From Ensifer adhaerens (GTDB lineage Bacteria > Pseudomonadota > Alphaproteobacteria > Rhizobiales > Rhizobiaceae): a stretch of DNA of 64,000 bases. Position numbers and translations under genes: made by a program. Shown one piece after another: positions 27,480 through 36,174 of the stretch (position 1 is the stretch's first letter; every line of letters starts with the position of its first letter). The notes below the pieces were generated by a model. The model was not told where the DNA came from. It saw nothing but the letters and a program-made list of their open reading frames with translations, and ran no database searches. The stretch is from assembly GCF_013283195.1 (NCBI RefSeq), contig NZ_JABEKT010000001.1, positions 1,550,099 through 1,614,098 on the forward strand, in the 5' to 3' direction.

Positions 27480-28073
27480 TCATTCCTCCAGATAGAAGTC
27501 GCCGGCGCGGTCCGCTTCGCCGGCATCTCTGCAGATATCCTCGTTTGAAAGGCAGTCTCCTCACCGCCGCGGGCAAGATAGCTTACGCGTACGTAAAGGT
27601 AAACTGGCTTGTACGCACCCGTTTATGCTTTTTCTTTGCCGGTTTCCGGCGGAGAAAAATCGAGGAAACACAGCATCTGCGGGTTGGGTCCTTTTTTCGT
27701 GGTTACCATTTGGTTGAAATCGGCGGTTGAATATTTCGTAAATTTTTATGCGAATGCACTGAATTTCCGGCCTTTCGATGTTTAACAAAAACTCAAGTTT
27801 ACCAAGCGTTTGAACTTTGTTTGTCTCAAATTAATCATGCATTTTAAGCGCGTATTGAAGGCCGTGCCGCATAGTAAGACCCATAAGACGAGCGGAGAAA
27901 TTCACTCCGCCGAATGACCGAAGATGACGCTGCAAAAGACGGCGCGGTTCGGAAAGGCCCGCAAAGAGGCACGGTCGAACAGGGACCAAAAACAAATGCT
28001 GATCTGGAGCATGGTCCGCCTCTAAAGGGCGGGCCGCTTCGGAAAACCAACCAGGCAATACAGGGACAAGACA
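27480..28073. other. Long AT-rich intergenic region
   Basis: 594 bases. The left part carries the palindrome at 27583-27596. The centre (27690-27840) is markedly AT-rich, without an ORF. On the right, a 57-codon frame (27914-28087, MTEDDAAKDGAVRKG...) runs into the Sel1 gene in another frame; it lacks a ribosome binding site and is doubtful. Confidence 0.4.
27583..27596. promoter_or_regulatory. TTACG-N4-CGTAA inverted repeat
   Basis: TTACGCGTACGTAA is a near-perfect palindrome of the type bound by MerR-family LiuR-like regulators. It is about 105 bases upstream of the DUF2147 start and related in sequence to the ETF-QO operator at 15759. Confidence 0.4.
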
Positions 28074-28340
28074 ATGGCACGCTTTGATATGCAGGTTGCT
28101 TCGAATACCGCGATGGGTGGTGAAAACCAGGCGGACGTCTTCTGCGAGATGGGGCTGGCCTATGCCACCGGTCGCGGTCGTCCGGTCGATCTGGTGGCCG
28201 CCCACAAATGGCTGAATATCGCCGCGATCAAGGGCTGCGACCGCGCCGTCGAACTGCGCGCTGACCTTTCGATGACCATGAGCAAGGCCGATCTGGCCGC
28301 CGCTCTTCGCGCTGCCCGCGAATGGATGACGGTTCACTGA
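28074..28340 (+). CDS. Single Sel1-repeat protein (88 aa)
   Basis: Contains essentially one Sel1-like repeat: DVFCEMGLAYATGRGRPVDLVAAHKWLNIAAIKG at residues about 22-55, followed by a helical tail ending ALRAAREWMTVH. Sel1 repeats are protein-protein adaptor helices. A similar short Sel1 protein type is common in rhizobia. Cytoplasmic, with no signal peptide. ATG 28074 is preceded by CAGGGACAAGACA. No partner can be named. Confidence 0.75.
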   Translation: MARFDMQVASNTAMGGENQADVFCEMGLAYATGRGRPVDLVAAHKWLNIAAIKGCDRAVELRADLSMTMSKADLAAALRAAREWMTVH

Positions 28341-28406
28341 GAAACAGGCGGGGCCCGCGCTCCCGTCCAGCGGCGCCCGCGAGCGGGCAGGCGCCGGATA
28401 TATGAC

Positions 28407-29531
28407 CTACTGGCCGCCAGCCAGTTTCGCCATAACGTTGGGCAAGGCTGCTTCCAGCAAAACCATCTCCGCTTGCGGGCCGGTGCTGACGCGAATGCAG
28501 CGGTTGAGCGGAGCGACGCCGGGCATGCGGATGAAGATGCCGTGGTCGCTCATCAGCGTATCGACGATCGCGCGCGCATAGACCGCGTCGCGCCCACAAT
28601 CGATCGCAACGAAATTGGTGGCCGACACGAGCGGCGACAAGCCGTTGTGTCCAGCGATCTCAGCGATGCGTTCGCGCGAACCCGCAATCCGCGCCGTGAC
28701 CGTTGCCAGATAATCCTGATCCGCGAGTGCCGCGACTGCTGCTGCGACGCCGATCCTGTTCATCCCGAAATGATTGCGGATCTTGTCGAACGCCTGGGCG
28801 GTCCCGGGCGTGGTGATGACGTAACCGACCCGCGAGCCCGCAAGCCCATAGGCTTTCGAGAAAGTCCGGGTTCTCACGACATTGGGCATGTCGATGAACG
28901 CGTCGGTCGCCGGCAGGGCTTCCGCCGGCGCCGTCTCGCAATAGGCCTCATCCAGAATGAACAGCGTGGTTTCCGGCAACGCCTTGGCGAATTCGACGAT
29001 ACGCTCGGCCCCCCACCAGCTTCCCATCGGGTTATCAGGGTTGGCGAAGTAGACGAGCGGGGCGTTCTCCTTTTTGACCGCAGCAAGCAAGCCGTCTAGA
29101 TCCTCGCGATCGCCGACATAGGGCACCGTCACCAGCCGTCCACCATGCCCGACGACGTGGTAGTTGAACGTCGGATAGGCGCCGAACGAGGTGACGACCG
29201 GCATGCCGGGTTCGATCACAAGCCGCACGATCTGGCCTAGCAAGCCGTCGATGCCTTCGCCGATCGCAATGTTGGCGGCCGAGACACCAAGTCGAGTGGC
29301 CAGCGCCTGCTTCAGATCATGGTTTTCCGGGTCCGCATATTTCCACGTTCCGGTCGCCGCCTCCCGCATCGCCTGCACGACGCTTTCGGCAGGCCCGAAG
29401 CCGCTTTCGTTTGCACCGATGCGGGCCGCGATGGCGCGTCCGCGCTGGCGCTCGATGGCCTCGGGTCCGACAAACGGAATGGTGGAGGGCAGGGATTGGA
29501 TGAGTGGCGTGAAACGAGTAAAGGCGGACAT
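28407..29531 (-). CDS. Class I/II PLP aminotransferase, HisC-like
   Basis: A 374-residue fold-type I aminotransferase resembling histidinol-phosphate transaminase. Landmarks are ANESGFGPAESV near the N terminus, FANPDNPMGSWWG (Asn contacting PLP), LDEAYCE (Asp to the pyridine N), the PLP Lys in TRTFSKAYGLAGSRVGY and the terminal RVSTGPQ carboxylate-binding Arg. It is away from any his operon, so it could act on another amino acid such as phenylalanine or an arogenate-like substrate. ATG 29531 is preferred over TTG 29558. Confidence 0.88.
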   Translation of the reverse strand: MSAFTRFTPLIQSLPSTIPFVGPEAIERQRGRAIAARIGANESGFGPAESVVQAMREAATGTWKYADPENHDLKQALATRLGVSAANIAIGEGIDGLLGQIVRLVIEPGMPVVTSFGAYPTFNYHVVGHGGRLVTVPYVGDREDLDGLLAAVKKENAPLVYFANPDNPMGSWWGAERIVEFAKALPETTLFILDEAYCETAPAEALPATDAFIDMPNVVRTRTFSKAYGLAGSRVGYVITTPGTAQAFDKIRNHFGMNRIGVAAAVAALADQDYLATVTARIAGSRERIAEIAGHNGLSPLVSATNFVAIDCGRDAVYARAIVDTLMSDHGIFIRMPGVAPLNRCIRVSTGPQAEMVLLEAALPNVMAKLAGGQ

Positions 29532-29608
29532 GCTGGATATAGGGCCCCGTTCGAACAAAGTTCGCGGAACTTACTGCATAATTCCCTAAATCGGAATCGA
29601 TTTGAGGG

Positions 29609-29652
29609 CAAAACGATGCCGCGATTCAAAGTGTTGCAGCAACGTTTGCCCG
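29609..29652. repeat. Short interspersed element, copy 1 (MPxFKxL type)
   Basis: A 44-base stretch around GATGCCGCGATTCAAAGTG aligns with 44655-44702 in the same window. Each copy begins with ATG followed by CCG-CRA-TTC-AAA. In this copy the frame is 13 codons long (MPRFKVLQQRLPA). It lies between the aminotransferase and a PilZ gene. Confidence 0.6.
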
Positions 29653-29767
29653 CCTAAGCGGACACGCAGCCCTGCAACGCATGCTTTGGTGATGCGGAAC
29701 AGCCTTGATGAGAAAATAGCGACGCGGATTGTAGCGCTTCGACGGGCGAGAGCCAGCAGGGCAAGAC

Positions 29768-30142
29768 CTAGCGGCGCTTGGGTGCATTGGCGTTCTGGCC
29801 GGTAAAGAATTCCTGCCGGATGATCTCGCGCAGCAGGGTCTGTTCGATCGGCTTGATGAATTGCACGCCGATGCGCTCGCCGTTGCGATAGACCTCGGCG
29901 CAGCCGATGCGAAGCGACGTGCCGATGATGTGGAGATAATAATGCTGTGGTAGGCCGATCGTGGTCTGCACGGCAAAGCTCGCGCCGCCACGCGAGATGT
30001 CGATCATCCGACAGGTGCGGACCGACACGCTGCCAAGCCCCGGCTGTACCGTCGTCAGGGTGGCGGCATGGCCGATGGAAAAGCGTTCGTATCGACGCTC
30101 GTAGAACGGCGAGGGCACGCAGGAATACATCGTCTGCTGCAT
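29768..30142 (-). CDS. PilZ-domain protein
   Basis: A 124-residue protein that is essentially one PilZ domain, a c-di-GMP receptor. Both ligand motifs are present: the Arg motif RRYERF near residues 16-21 and DISRGGA (D/NxSxxG) near 48-54. A closing YRNGERIGVQF strand follows. It probably regulates motility or exopolysaccharide through partner binding. A second, more divergent PilZ gene lies 200 bases upstream in the same direction. Confidence 0.85.
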   Translation of the reverse strand: MQQTMYSCVPSPFYERRYERFSIGHAATLTTVQPGLGSVSVRTCRMIDISRGGASFAVQTTIGLPQHYYLHIIGTSLRIGCAEVYRNGERIGVQFIKPIEQTLLREIIRQEFFTGQNANAPKRR

Positions 30143-30343
30143 CTGTCATTCTCCGCCTGCGCCGGATCGCGAAATGCGATCATTCGGCCTTCGATCGTGG
30201 GCAATTCATTTGTCCACGCTTAATCCTCGCGTGAATGCCGAGGTAAGTCGAGTGCAGTTTCGGTGCAGAAGTTTGCAATCCCCTGAAGGAGATCGATAAA
30301 AATGTAACGTCGGTCGTTTTCCTTGAGGCGAAGCCGGCGGGGC

Positions 30344-30700
30344 TCAAAAACCACCGCTTGAAAATTGCATGCGGATCAGCCGGCTGACGAAGTCCGGGGC
30401 GAGCAGCATGTTGAAGCGCACGCCAAGCTCAGCACCGCTACGATGGACCTGAGAGCAGCCGATCTCTTCCTTGAACCCGTCGATCTGGAGGAAGAAGTGT
30501 TTCGGCACCATCAGCGCGGCATTGAAGTCGAGCATGGCGCCGGCGATCGAAATGTGACGCAGCAGGCATTGATATTTGGTCTTTGCCTTGAGGTGCTGGC
30601 CGATGATCAGGATTCGGCAGGGACGCTCAATGAAGTAATGTTGATACGTGGTTGCCAGCTGCCCTGGCTTCGCTTCCGCGACATGCATTTTCATCGACAT
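30344..30700 (-). CDS. Divergent PilZ-domain protein
   Basis: A 118-residue protein with the overall PilZ pattern (RPCRILIIGQHL, LRHISIAGAMLDF, QVHRSGAELGVRFN). The D/NxSxxG motif is HISIAGA, with His in place of Asp/Asn, so c-di-GMP binding may be weak or lost. ATG 30700 has GGAG seven bases upstream; the longer frame to 30847 has no such support. It pairs with the neighbouring canonical PilZ gene. Confidence 0.75.
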   Translation of the reverse strand: MSMKMHVAEAKPGQLATTYQHYFIERPCRILIIGQHLKAKTKYQCLLRHISIAGAMLDFNAALMVPKHFFLQIDGFKEEIGCSQVHRSGAELGVRFNMLLAPDFVSRLIRMQFSSGGF

Positions 30701-31017
30701 GGCAAGCTCCGATAACGCATAGCCTTTCCTTGGCGCAGGAGATGCATCGCGCCCGCCCGGAATCACCCGGCGCAAGAGATGCGGCGTCTGAGTTAAGGTT
30801 GCCGACTTGCTTCGACCTTGCGGCGCAGGCCGGAGGACGAGGCTCAAAAAATATGGCGAACGGGGACATTGAAAGCCTCTGGCTCATACGTAATAGTTTC
30901 ATCAGGGCATGACTGTGGGGCGGTGGCATCGTTCCGAAATGCCGGCAATGGGGTTGTGCGCCTCCTGTCTCCTGCTCCCGAAGAGCCAGGATGTGAGGGA
31001 GCGCCGGAGGGAAGAGC
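30701..31017. other. Divergent intergenic region PilZ / caspase gene
   Basis: 317 bases holding both promoters. No clear operator or RNA gene recognised. An open minus frame across it is not supported by a start site. Confidence 0.4.
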
Positions 31018-33237
31018 ATGATTACGGGGCAACTCCCGCGGTGGCGTTCATTCGTCATTCTTTTCGTGGCCGTGCTGGCCTTTGCGCCGACGGATGTCCT
31101 GGCCGCAAAACGCGTCGCCCTGTTGATTGGCAACGAGAAGTATGAGGCGACCTCGCAACTCAACAACCCCGCCAATGACGTCGAGCTGATGAAGGCCTCC
31201 TTCGAGGAGGCCGGTTTCGATTCCGTCACCACGGTTCACGATGTCGGGCGCCAGGCTATGGTCAAGGCGCTGCGGGATTTCGAAGACCTGGCAACGGGCG
31301 CCGATGTGGCGATTGTCTACTATTCCGGCCACGGCATGGAAATGAACGGCCAGAATTTTCTTCTACCGACCGACGTAAAATTGCAGACGGACAAGGATAT
31401 CGAGGACGAGGCGGTCGGGCTCGATCGGGTTCAGCGTTCGCTTGAGGGCGCGACCAAGCTCAAGCTGGTGATTCTTGACGCCTGTCGCAACAATCCGTTC
31501 GAGCAGAGCATGACGCGCTCGATCTCGACGCGGGCAGTTTCGCGAGGTCTCGCGCGGGTTGAACCGGAATCGGCCGACCTCTTGGTCGCCTTTGCCTCCA
31601 AGGCCGGCACAGTGGCCCTTGACGGCGAGGGGAAGAACAGCCCCTTTGCCACGGCGCTTGCCAAGTATCTCACGGAGCCGGGCGTCGATGTGCGGATCGC
31701 CTTGGGCAAGGTGCGCGACGAGGTGGTTTCTGTCACCAACCGCGGCCAGGAGCCCTTTGTCTATGGATCGCTCGGTGGCGCGCAAATCTTCCTGAACATA
31801 AAGGAAGTCAACATCAGCATCACCAACAACGGCGAGCAGCTCTCGCCGAACAGCCAGTCGGCCGCTGCCGCCGACTGGCAGAATATCCGCGATCTCGCCG
31901 ACAAGGACCTGATTGCCGCCTTCCTCGCCAAGCATGGAACCGATCCGGTCTACAAGATGCTGGCGGAGAAGAAGCTGAAGCTTTTGAGCGAGGCCGAGCA
32001 GACATCGAGCGTGACACCTGACGAAATCGCCTGGGACGCCCTGAAGCAATCGACCGATGCCGCAGCCCTCACGCGGTTCCTCGAGCGTTATCCCGACAGC
32101 AAGCATAAGGCGGAGGCGGAGCAGCAGATCGCGGCCCTCGAGCCGCAAAAGGGCCTCAACATCTCGCAGACCGGCAAGGACACGCAGGCCTCGCGCGACT
32201 GCTATCTGCTGGCAGGCGAACCGCAGTCCATGCCCGGTTTCGTCGGTGTGAATTTCCTGAAGCTTGATTCGGCGCGCGCACTGACCGCCTGTGCCCAGGC
32301 GGTCAACGAGAACCCCGACGACATGATGCTCGTCAATATGCTGGGACGAGCGCAGGACGCCGGACGCGATTACATTGAGGCGCGCCGCAATTACCAAAAG
32401 GCCGCCGACGGCGGAAATATGTATGCGTTGACCAACCTGGCCTGGTTCTCCGTCTACGGCACCGACGGGGCCGTCGATGTCGATCAGGGCAAGCGAATGT
32501 TCGAGCAGGCGGCAAAGGCCGGCAATGCCTATGGCCAGGCATCGCTCGGCTGGCTCTATCGCGAGGGTTATGGCGGCATTGCCCGGGACTACGAGGAAGC
32601 GGCGAGGTGGTATCAACTGGCCGCCGACCAGGGCTACGCCAATGCCATGGCGACCGTCGCGTGGTTCTATAGAGAGGGGCTTGGCCTGTCGAAGGATCTG
32701 GCGCAATCGCTCGCCTGGTACAAGAAGGCAGCCGAAGGCGGCGACGTCAACGCGATGTCGTCACTCGGTTGGGCCTATCAGAACGGGCTTGGCACCGAGC
32801 AGGACTATGTGGAAGCCAAGACCTGGTATGAAAAAGCGGCCAATGTCGGTGACTCCTATTCGATGGCGTTGCTTGGCTGGTTCTACGATGTCGGCACCGG
32901 CGTCGCCCAGGACTATGCTCAGGCGCGCATATGGTACGAAATGGCAGCGAATGCCGGCAGTGCCTACGCGATGGGAAATCTGAGCCGTCTTTATGACTAT
33001 GGGCTCGGCACCAAGGCGGATGCGAGGGAGGCTGTGCGCTGGGCGGCAGCCAGCGTCGAGGGTGGTGACCCAGCCAAGCTTCAGGAATTGAAGTCCCAGC
33101 CGAGCAATTTCACGCCTGCCTTCCGCAAGGAAATGCAGGCGCTGTTGAAAGACCGCGGCCTTTACAGCGGTCCCGTCGATGGGGACTTTGGAGCGGCGAC
33201 GCTCGATGCGATCGACAGGCTTTCCCGGAAGTCATGA
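31018..33237 (+). CDS. Exported caspase-like (C14) protein with Sel1 repeats and peptidoglycan-binding-like end
   Basis: A 739-residue protein. Residues 1-30 are a signal peptide (cut after VLAA). Residues 31-265 are a peptidase C14 caspase domain with the catalytic dyad His105 (YYSGHG) and Cys156 (LDACRNNPF). A helical linker follows, then at least six Sel1 repeats at about 440-690 (for example GWAYQNGLGTEQDYVEAKTW). The last 40 residues (MQALLKDRGLYSGPVDGDFG) resemble a PG_binding_1 motif. It is predicted to be periplasmic and proteolytically competent, perhaps attached to the wall. The substrate is unknown. The 3' end abuts mobile-element debris but appears complete. Confidence 0.88.
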   Translation: MITGQLPRWRSFVILFVAVLAFAPTDVLAAKRVALLIGNEKYEATSQLNNPANDVELMKASFEEAGFDSVTTVHDVGRQAMVKALRDFEDLATGADVAIVYYSGHGMEMNGQNFLLPTDVKLQTDKDIEDEAVGLDRVQRSLEGATKLKLVILDACRNNPFEQSMTRSISTRAVSRGLARVEPESADLLVAFASKAGTVALDGEGKNSPFATALAKYLTEPGVDVRIALGKVRDEVVSVTNRGQEPFVYGSLGGAQIFLNIKEVNISITNNGEQLSPNSQSAAAADWQNIRDLADKDLIAAFLAKHGTDPVYKMLAEKKLKLLSEAEQTSSVTPDEIAWDALKQSTDAAALTRFLERYPDSKHKAEAEQQIAALEPQKGLNISQTGKDTQASRDCYLLAGEPQSMPGFVGVNFLKLDSARALTACAQAVNENPDDMMLVNMLGRAQDAGRDYIEARRNYQKAADGGNMYALTNLAWFSVYGTDGAVDVDQGKRMFEQAAKAGNAYGQASLGWLYREGYGGIARDYEEAARWYQLAADQGYANAMATVAWFYREGLGLSKDLAQSLAWYKKAAEGGDVNAMSSLGWAYQNGLGTEQDYVEAKTWYEKAANVGDSYSMALLGWFYDVGTGVAQDYAQARIWYEMAANAGSAYAMGNLSRLYDYGLGTKADAREAVRWAAASVEGGDPAKLQELKSQPSNFTPAFRKEMQALLKDRGLYSGPVDGDFGAATLDAIDRLSRKS

Positions 33238-33341
33238 ATTGATCCCCGGCGGCAAGCTCTTGATCAGGGCGCCACTGGCATTGTCCGAGCAGGGGAGGCA
33301 TCGCAGGCAACGCGAGAGCGATCCGTATCCGCCGGCATTTT

Positions 33342-33701
33342 GTGAACAACGCCTTTGCCGGGATCGTGTGGGATCAAACGTGCCGCGATATCGAACTAAT
33401 CGGCGCGGATTTTGATGGGAACTGTGTCGATGTCGCCTCAGGCAGCTTGTCGAGCATGGGCGAGATCCGGTTGCTGGGTGCGTCCACCCGCTGGAAAACC
33501 ATCGGCGGTCGTGCCGGATACCAGGGCGAAAATGGGGCAACTCCCGTTCGCGGGCTCTACATCAACACCGGCGCTGCCGATAATTTCAAGTTCATTGTTA
33601 TTCGTACTCCTAATGGCGCTATTGCGAACGGCGCCACCGGCTCTACTCAAACTTGGCTTGGAGTTGACGGGGAGCCAGACCGAGTATCCCTTTCGAAGTA
33701 G
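33342..33701 (+). pseudogene. Beta-helix (tail-spike-like) protein fragment
   Basis: A 119-codon frame from GTG without a ribosome binding site. Regular hydrophobic/Asn patterning (NNAFAGIVWDQTCRDIELIG, ADFDGNCVDVASG) is that of a right-handed beta-helix such as a phage tail spike or pectate-lyase fold. Coding character continues about 25 codons upstream (GNARAIRIRRHF) to a stop, so the 5' part is missing. It is the first item of the decayed mobile region. Confidence 0.5.
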
Positions 33702-33793
33702 TCCGACGCGGCCAACGATGCGGCAGCAGCGTCGGCCGCCGTTCCGGTTGGTGGGTAGTACCGGAACGGCTCGGCTCTAATGGTCCGCACCGT

Positions 33794-34816
33794 TTAGTTC
33801 GGGGTGAAGACCACGTTTATCATCTCGTAATTGTTGGGGAGCTCTTCGCCATCATAGGGCGCCCCAATGCCTTCGAGGGTCAGGTGCTCACAACGATAGC
33901 CATGATCCTTCATGTAGTCGACAAAACCCTTGGGCGTCCGGTTGGAAACAGCTTGCAGGGCACGGGGGTTGAGTTCGCTCATAATCAGTGGGCGAGAACT
34001 TCTTAAAACGTTCGATGCGCCGTCAAAGGCGAGTGGTTCGGCGCCCTCGATGTCAATCTTGATGAAGTCAACTTTTCGGTCGCGGATGACGTCATCGAGC
34101 GTGAGAACTGGCGTCGGTTGCAGTTCAGCACCAGCGTTGCGGAATTGCTCCTGCAGCCAGCCTTCGGGGAGTGTCCACGTTCCGCCTGGGTTGTCAGAGT
34201 TGTGGCTCCATCCGATCATCATCTCACCGGGTTCGGAACCGAGTGCTGCGTTGTACGATTCAAAATAGGCGTCAAACCCGTTGTCGTGCATTGAGCGACA
34301 AAGAGCTTTGTACGTCTGCTCGCGCGGTTCAAAGGATATTACCTTGCCCTCAGTACCAACTAGGCGGGCGGCGCGAGTGGAGAACCAACCAATGTTTGCT
34401 CCAATGTCTACGAAGGTCATTCCCGGCTTGACGCTGCGATCAACGAATGCGGTTTCCACCGGCTCGTACCCACCGAACACACAGTTGCGCGACACGCCGC
34501 GATCGCCGACATCGACGTGAAGTAGCAGGCCGTCGACTTTCGCGCGAACCCAAGAGTTGGGCGGGTAATCAGCCGGATTCTCTCCCATGCGAGCGCGCAT
34601 GATTTCTTGAAACTCGATGCTCTCGACAAAGCCCTTGATGCGTTCGGCAAAGGCAGCCTCGAGGTCGCTGACGAAGTATGGTTCGATGAAGAAGCTCTGA
34701 ACGGATTTTTCTGGCTCTCGGCCTAGTATGCCTCGATACGAGGCTCGAATGATCGCCTCCATAACGCGGCGGCCGGCTGCGTCTTGTTCGCTAATGTATG
34801 ACTCGGCAAGGGTCAT
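33794..34816 (-). CDS. FkbM-family methyltransferase with DUF4214-like N terminus
   Basis: A 340-residue SAM-dependent methyltransferase. SAM motif I is FVDIGANIGWFSTRAARL near residue 137, and the acidic motif FIKIDIEGAEPLAF, typical of FkbM, is near 243. The first 50 residues contain YRGILGREPE, a DUF4214-like motif often found in surface-glycan or adhesin-linked proteins. FkbM enzymes O-methylate sugars of glycans or small molecules. Base composition is visibly more AT-rich than flanking chromosomal genes, suggesting acquisition. It follows the second FkbM gene by 24 bases, so they form one unit. Confidence 0.85.
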   Translation of the reverse strand: MTLAESYISEQDAAGRRVMEAIIRASYRGILGREPEKSVQSFFIEPYFVSDLEAAFAERIKGFVESIEFQEIMRARMGENPADYPPNSWVRAKVDGLLLHVDVGDRGVSRNCVFGGYEPVETAFVDRSVKPGMTFVDIGANIGWFSTRAARLVGTEGKVISFEPREQTYKALCRSMHDNGFDAYFESYNAALGSEPGEMMIGWSHNSDNPGGTWTLPEGWLQEQFRNAGAELQPTPVLTLDDVIRDRKVDFIKIDIEGAEPLAFDGASNVLRSSRPLIMSELNPRALQAVSNRTPKGFVDYMKDHGYRCEHLTLEGIGAPYDGEELPNNYEMINVVFTPN

Positions 34817-34840
34817 TTCTCGTCTCCCCAGTTAACTCTT

Positions 34841-35797
34841 TTAAACAGCGGGTGTTTTCGATGCGTAAATCATGCCAGCAAAGGGGTCGTGTCGTTGGGT
34901 CATGTTGAAGACCGCGAAACCGTAATCCTGCAGATGCTTGATCAGGGTTTCGTCAGTCTTTTCTGCCGACCACCATTTGTGCCACTCGATCATGAAGATG
35001 TGCACATCGGACAAAAGGCCGCTGGCCGCAAGATCGTCGAATATCTCGAACTCCGAGCCTTCGCAGTCCATTTTGATGACAATGGCCTGCCCGTTCGCCT
35101 TAGCTATTTTGATGATCCCACCCAGTACGTCCGAAGCTCTCCTGACGGAAATAGTGGTCAAGTTCTCACCACCGTTACCATGAATGGAGGTACCGATTGT
35201 GGTGTTTTCATTATAGGCCACGGTCTTAGTTTCCGTCGCGCCGGACAGACCGAAGTTATACGTGTGAATCTTGTCAGCCAGAGCGGGATTGAGGGAGATG
35301 TTTTCCTGAGCGCGGTTAAAAGGCGCCTCAAATGGTTCGAACGAATGGACCTGCTCGACTTTATCTCGGTCGGCAAAGTACAGGGTGGAAAACCCTACGT
35401 TCATGCCTATGTCAATCACGCAACAGCGTTCCGGCGTTCTGAAGTCGTATGTATTGAGAACGTGGACTTCGTCAACAATCTGGAAATCTTCCATGTTCTG
35501 GAGGTGCATGTTGACGCCGTTCATTGTCAGGACAAGGGTATCGCCGATGTTCGAAACTAGCGCACCGTATTTGACCATATGGTGAAATCGACTGGATGCG
35601 GTCAGGAAAAATTCATCAAAGACCAGTTGTGTGTCGGGTGATCCAGCAACTCCAAGATAGTCTTTGTGGGCCTTTAGACGGCGGTCCAGCATCCTAATTT
35701 CTGTCCGGCCGTAGTTCGCGAATCGAAACTCATATTCTCCATGGTCGGTGACTTCAAAATCGAGTTCGACAATGTGGGATTTCGCCTTAAGGCCCAA
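34841..35797 (-). CDS. FkbM-family methyltransferase, 5'-truncated
   Basis: 318 residues from the first usable codon (TTG 35797, no ribosome binding site). The FkbM core is intact: CVIDIGMNVGFSTLYFA (SAM motif I, near 127) and VIKMDCEGSEFEIFDDL (near 240). Coding character continues upstream without a start for 58 more codons (AFAVSGPYIPLPAGKYTAQF, a sugar-binding-like beta region) to tandem TGA codons at 35972-35977. The natural N terminus therefore appears to be lost. An ATGAACGCCGAAGAG overlapping the stops in another frame may be the original start, shifted by one base. Low GC and position mark it as transferred DNA. Confidence 0.7.
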   Translation of the reverse strand: MGLKAKSHIVELDFEVTDHGEYEFRFANYGRTEIRMLDRRLKAHKDYLGVAGSPDTQLVFDEFFLTASSRFHHMVKYGALVSNIGDTLVLTMNGVNMHLQNMEDFQIVDEVHVLNTYDFRTPERCCVIDIGMNVGFSTLYFADRDKVEQVHSFEPFEAPFNRAQENISLNPALADKIHTYNFGLSGATETKTVAYNENTTIGTSIHGNGGENLTTISVRRASDVLGGIIKIAKANGQAIVIKMDCEGSEFEIFDDLAASGLLSDVHIFMIEWHKWWSAEKTDETLIKHLQDYGFAVFNMTQRHDPFAGMIYASKTPAV

Positions 35798-36174
35798 CGG
35801 AGAAAACTCCTTCCGGGCGACTATAGTTTGCCCAACGTCACAACAGACGTCGACGTGCCCTGCGGCGATCGGCGAAATTCCAAAACTCAGAATCTTGAAC
35901 TGCGCGGTGTATTTCCCTGCCGGCAGTGGAATGTACGGTCCGGATACGGCGAACGCGTTACTCTTCGGCGTTCATCAGTCGAGCACTCCAGTCGTCGTTC
36001 AAAAAAATCCAGGGTGCTTAGCACGACCGCCCCGAAGCCACTAGCCAATTATCGGATTATTCCCATCAATAGAGCCCGTCTTAAAGCGGCGTGAGTCACC
36101 ACCACCCGCAGTCCCCGTGACCTCTGCCACAACTGACGAGGTGCATTAGCCGCTTAACAAAGAGGAAGTTCTGT
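35798..36174. other. Remnant of the FkbM 5' end plus endolysin leader
   Basis: The left 174 bases are the stranded N-terminal coding region of the minus-strand FkbM gene. The remainder holds AGAGGAAG, the ribosome binding site of the broken endolysin gene, and no other recognisable gene. Confidence 0.5.

Noticed and set aside
27914..28087. 57-codon ORF overlapping the Sel1 gene start
   Set aside because: No ribosome binding site and a composition (Lys/Gly/Gln-rich, no hydrophobic core) unlike a folded protein; kept only as a remark.
31363..32706. 447-codon minus frame opposite the caspase-Sel1 gene
   Set aside because: Arises from the biased codon use of the repeat region; no protein family pattern.
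32400..33100. Tandem repeats that might suggest a CRISPR-like or satellite array
   Set aside because: They are protein-level Sel1 repeats in frame within one gene; DNA identity between units is low. No CRISPR array was seen anywhere in the window.
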